Source of the DNA: a virus
DNA: 64,000 nt
Virus record (IMG/VR): IMGVR_UViG_3300031963_000026
Location: 1 to 64,000 of that record
Strand: one strand, 5' to 3'
Shown: positions 63,858-64,000 of the stretch, one piece after another
Numbering within the stretch: position 1 is the stretch's first letter
How the letters are laid out: each line of letters starts with the position of its first letter
Position numbers and translations under genes: made by a program
The notes under the pieces: model-generated
Seen by the model: the letters and a program-made list of their open reading frames with translations, nothing else
Databases searched by the model: none
What the model was told of the DNA's origin: nothing

Positions 63858-63889
63858 CAAAGGTAATAAGAAAAAATTAAACCATCAAA
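63858..63889 (-). promoter_or_regulatory. Bacteroidota-type promoter, leaderless
   Basis: TTTG-N20-TACCTTTG in minus orientation, then TTGTT and ATG. It overlaps the stop codon of the upstream partial gene. Confidence 0.78.
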
Positions 63890-64000
63890 CTTTTTCCAAC
63901 ATAATTTTTACCTCAGCCATTAAGTCCTTGGTTTCAATTACCTTATAATCATCAATCGCTTCGTTAATCCAAACCAAATAACACTTACCAATCTTAATGT
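63885..64000 (-). CDS. Partial gene, C-terminal end only
   Basis: The last 38 codons of a minus-strand gene entering from beyond the window (ending KDLMAEVKIMLEKV). Too short to assign. Confidence 0.55.
   Translation of the reverse strand, partial: IKIGKCYLVWINEAIDDYKVIETKDLMAEVKIMLEKV

Noticed and set aside
1-64000. tRNA genes
   Set aside because: No cloverleaf with proper D, anticodon and T arms was seen by eye; a tRNA scan would be needed to exclude them.

Overview
This window is part of the genome of a large tailed phage with a T4-like gene set, almost certainly infecting a member of the Bacteroidota. It is AT-rich and densely packed, with most genes on the minus strand and frequent ATGA or short overlaps. 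T4-type markers are the SbcC-like gp46 (57920-60301) and SbcD-like gp47 (61297-62076), a sigma factor close by in the region where T4 carries gene 55 (56176-56979), a gp19-like tail tube protein (20791-21192), thymidylate synthase, dihydrofolate reductase, glutaredoxin, thioredoxin and DnaJ. The host assignment rests on promoters of the Bacteroidota form TTTG-N18/20-TAnnTTTG, a Bacteroidota RpoD-like sigma factor, a histone-H1-like protein and an Omp28-like lipoprotein.

Layout: 1-600 is non-coding. 603-9212 is a block of ten genes whose products begin with closely similar short peptides ending in (L/I)-x-E. This resembles the capsid-targeting peptides of T4 internal proteins and Alt, which are cut by the prohead protease. 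The block holds two ADP-ribosyltransferase-like proteins, two HExxH metallopeptidases and two proteins built from 12 and 5 copies of a ~47-residue repeat. Related tags occur on scattered genes (12893, 17279, 18200, 28089, 32946, 33680, 38569, 43909, 57580). 9299-27315 is a mixed metabolic and accessory region with a PurA/PurZ-like synthetase, DHFR, a thymidylate synthase gene interrupted by an HNH homing endonuclease module, and many small genes of unknown role. 27415-34678 holds a GH19 lysozyme, a structured ~850-nt non-coding RNA with its own promoter and terminator, and wall-degrading or lysis genes. 34744-50451 holds DNA methyltransferases, redox proteins, a chaperone, a GT25 glycosyltransferase and many small proteins. 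50503-56152 looks virion-related and membrane-related. 56176-64000 is the replication, recombination and late-transcription block.

Two promoter classes stand out. Host-type promoters precede metabolic or early-looking genes, and in five cases the ATG sits only 4-5 nt after the -7 element, implying leaderless mRNAs. A short TATTTAT box lies 5-35 nt upstream of tagged, virion-like and isolated plus-strand genes and may be the phage late promoter. The most interesting system is the collection of about 20 probably capsid-packaged proteins, several with internal copies of the tag. The large RNA comes second. All functional calls are from reading the sequence; no database search was run.
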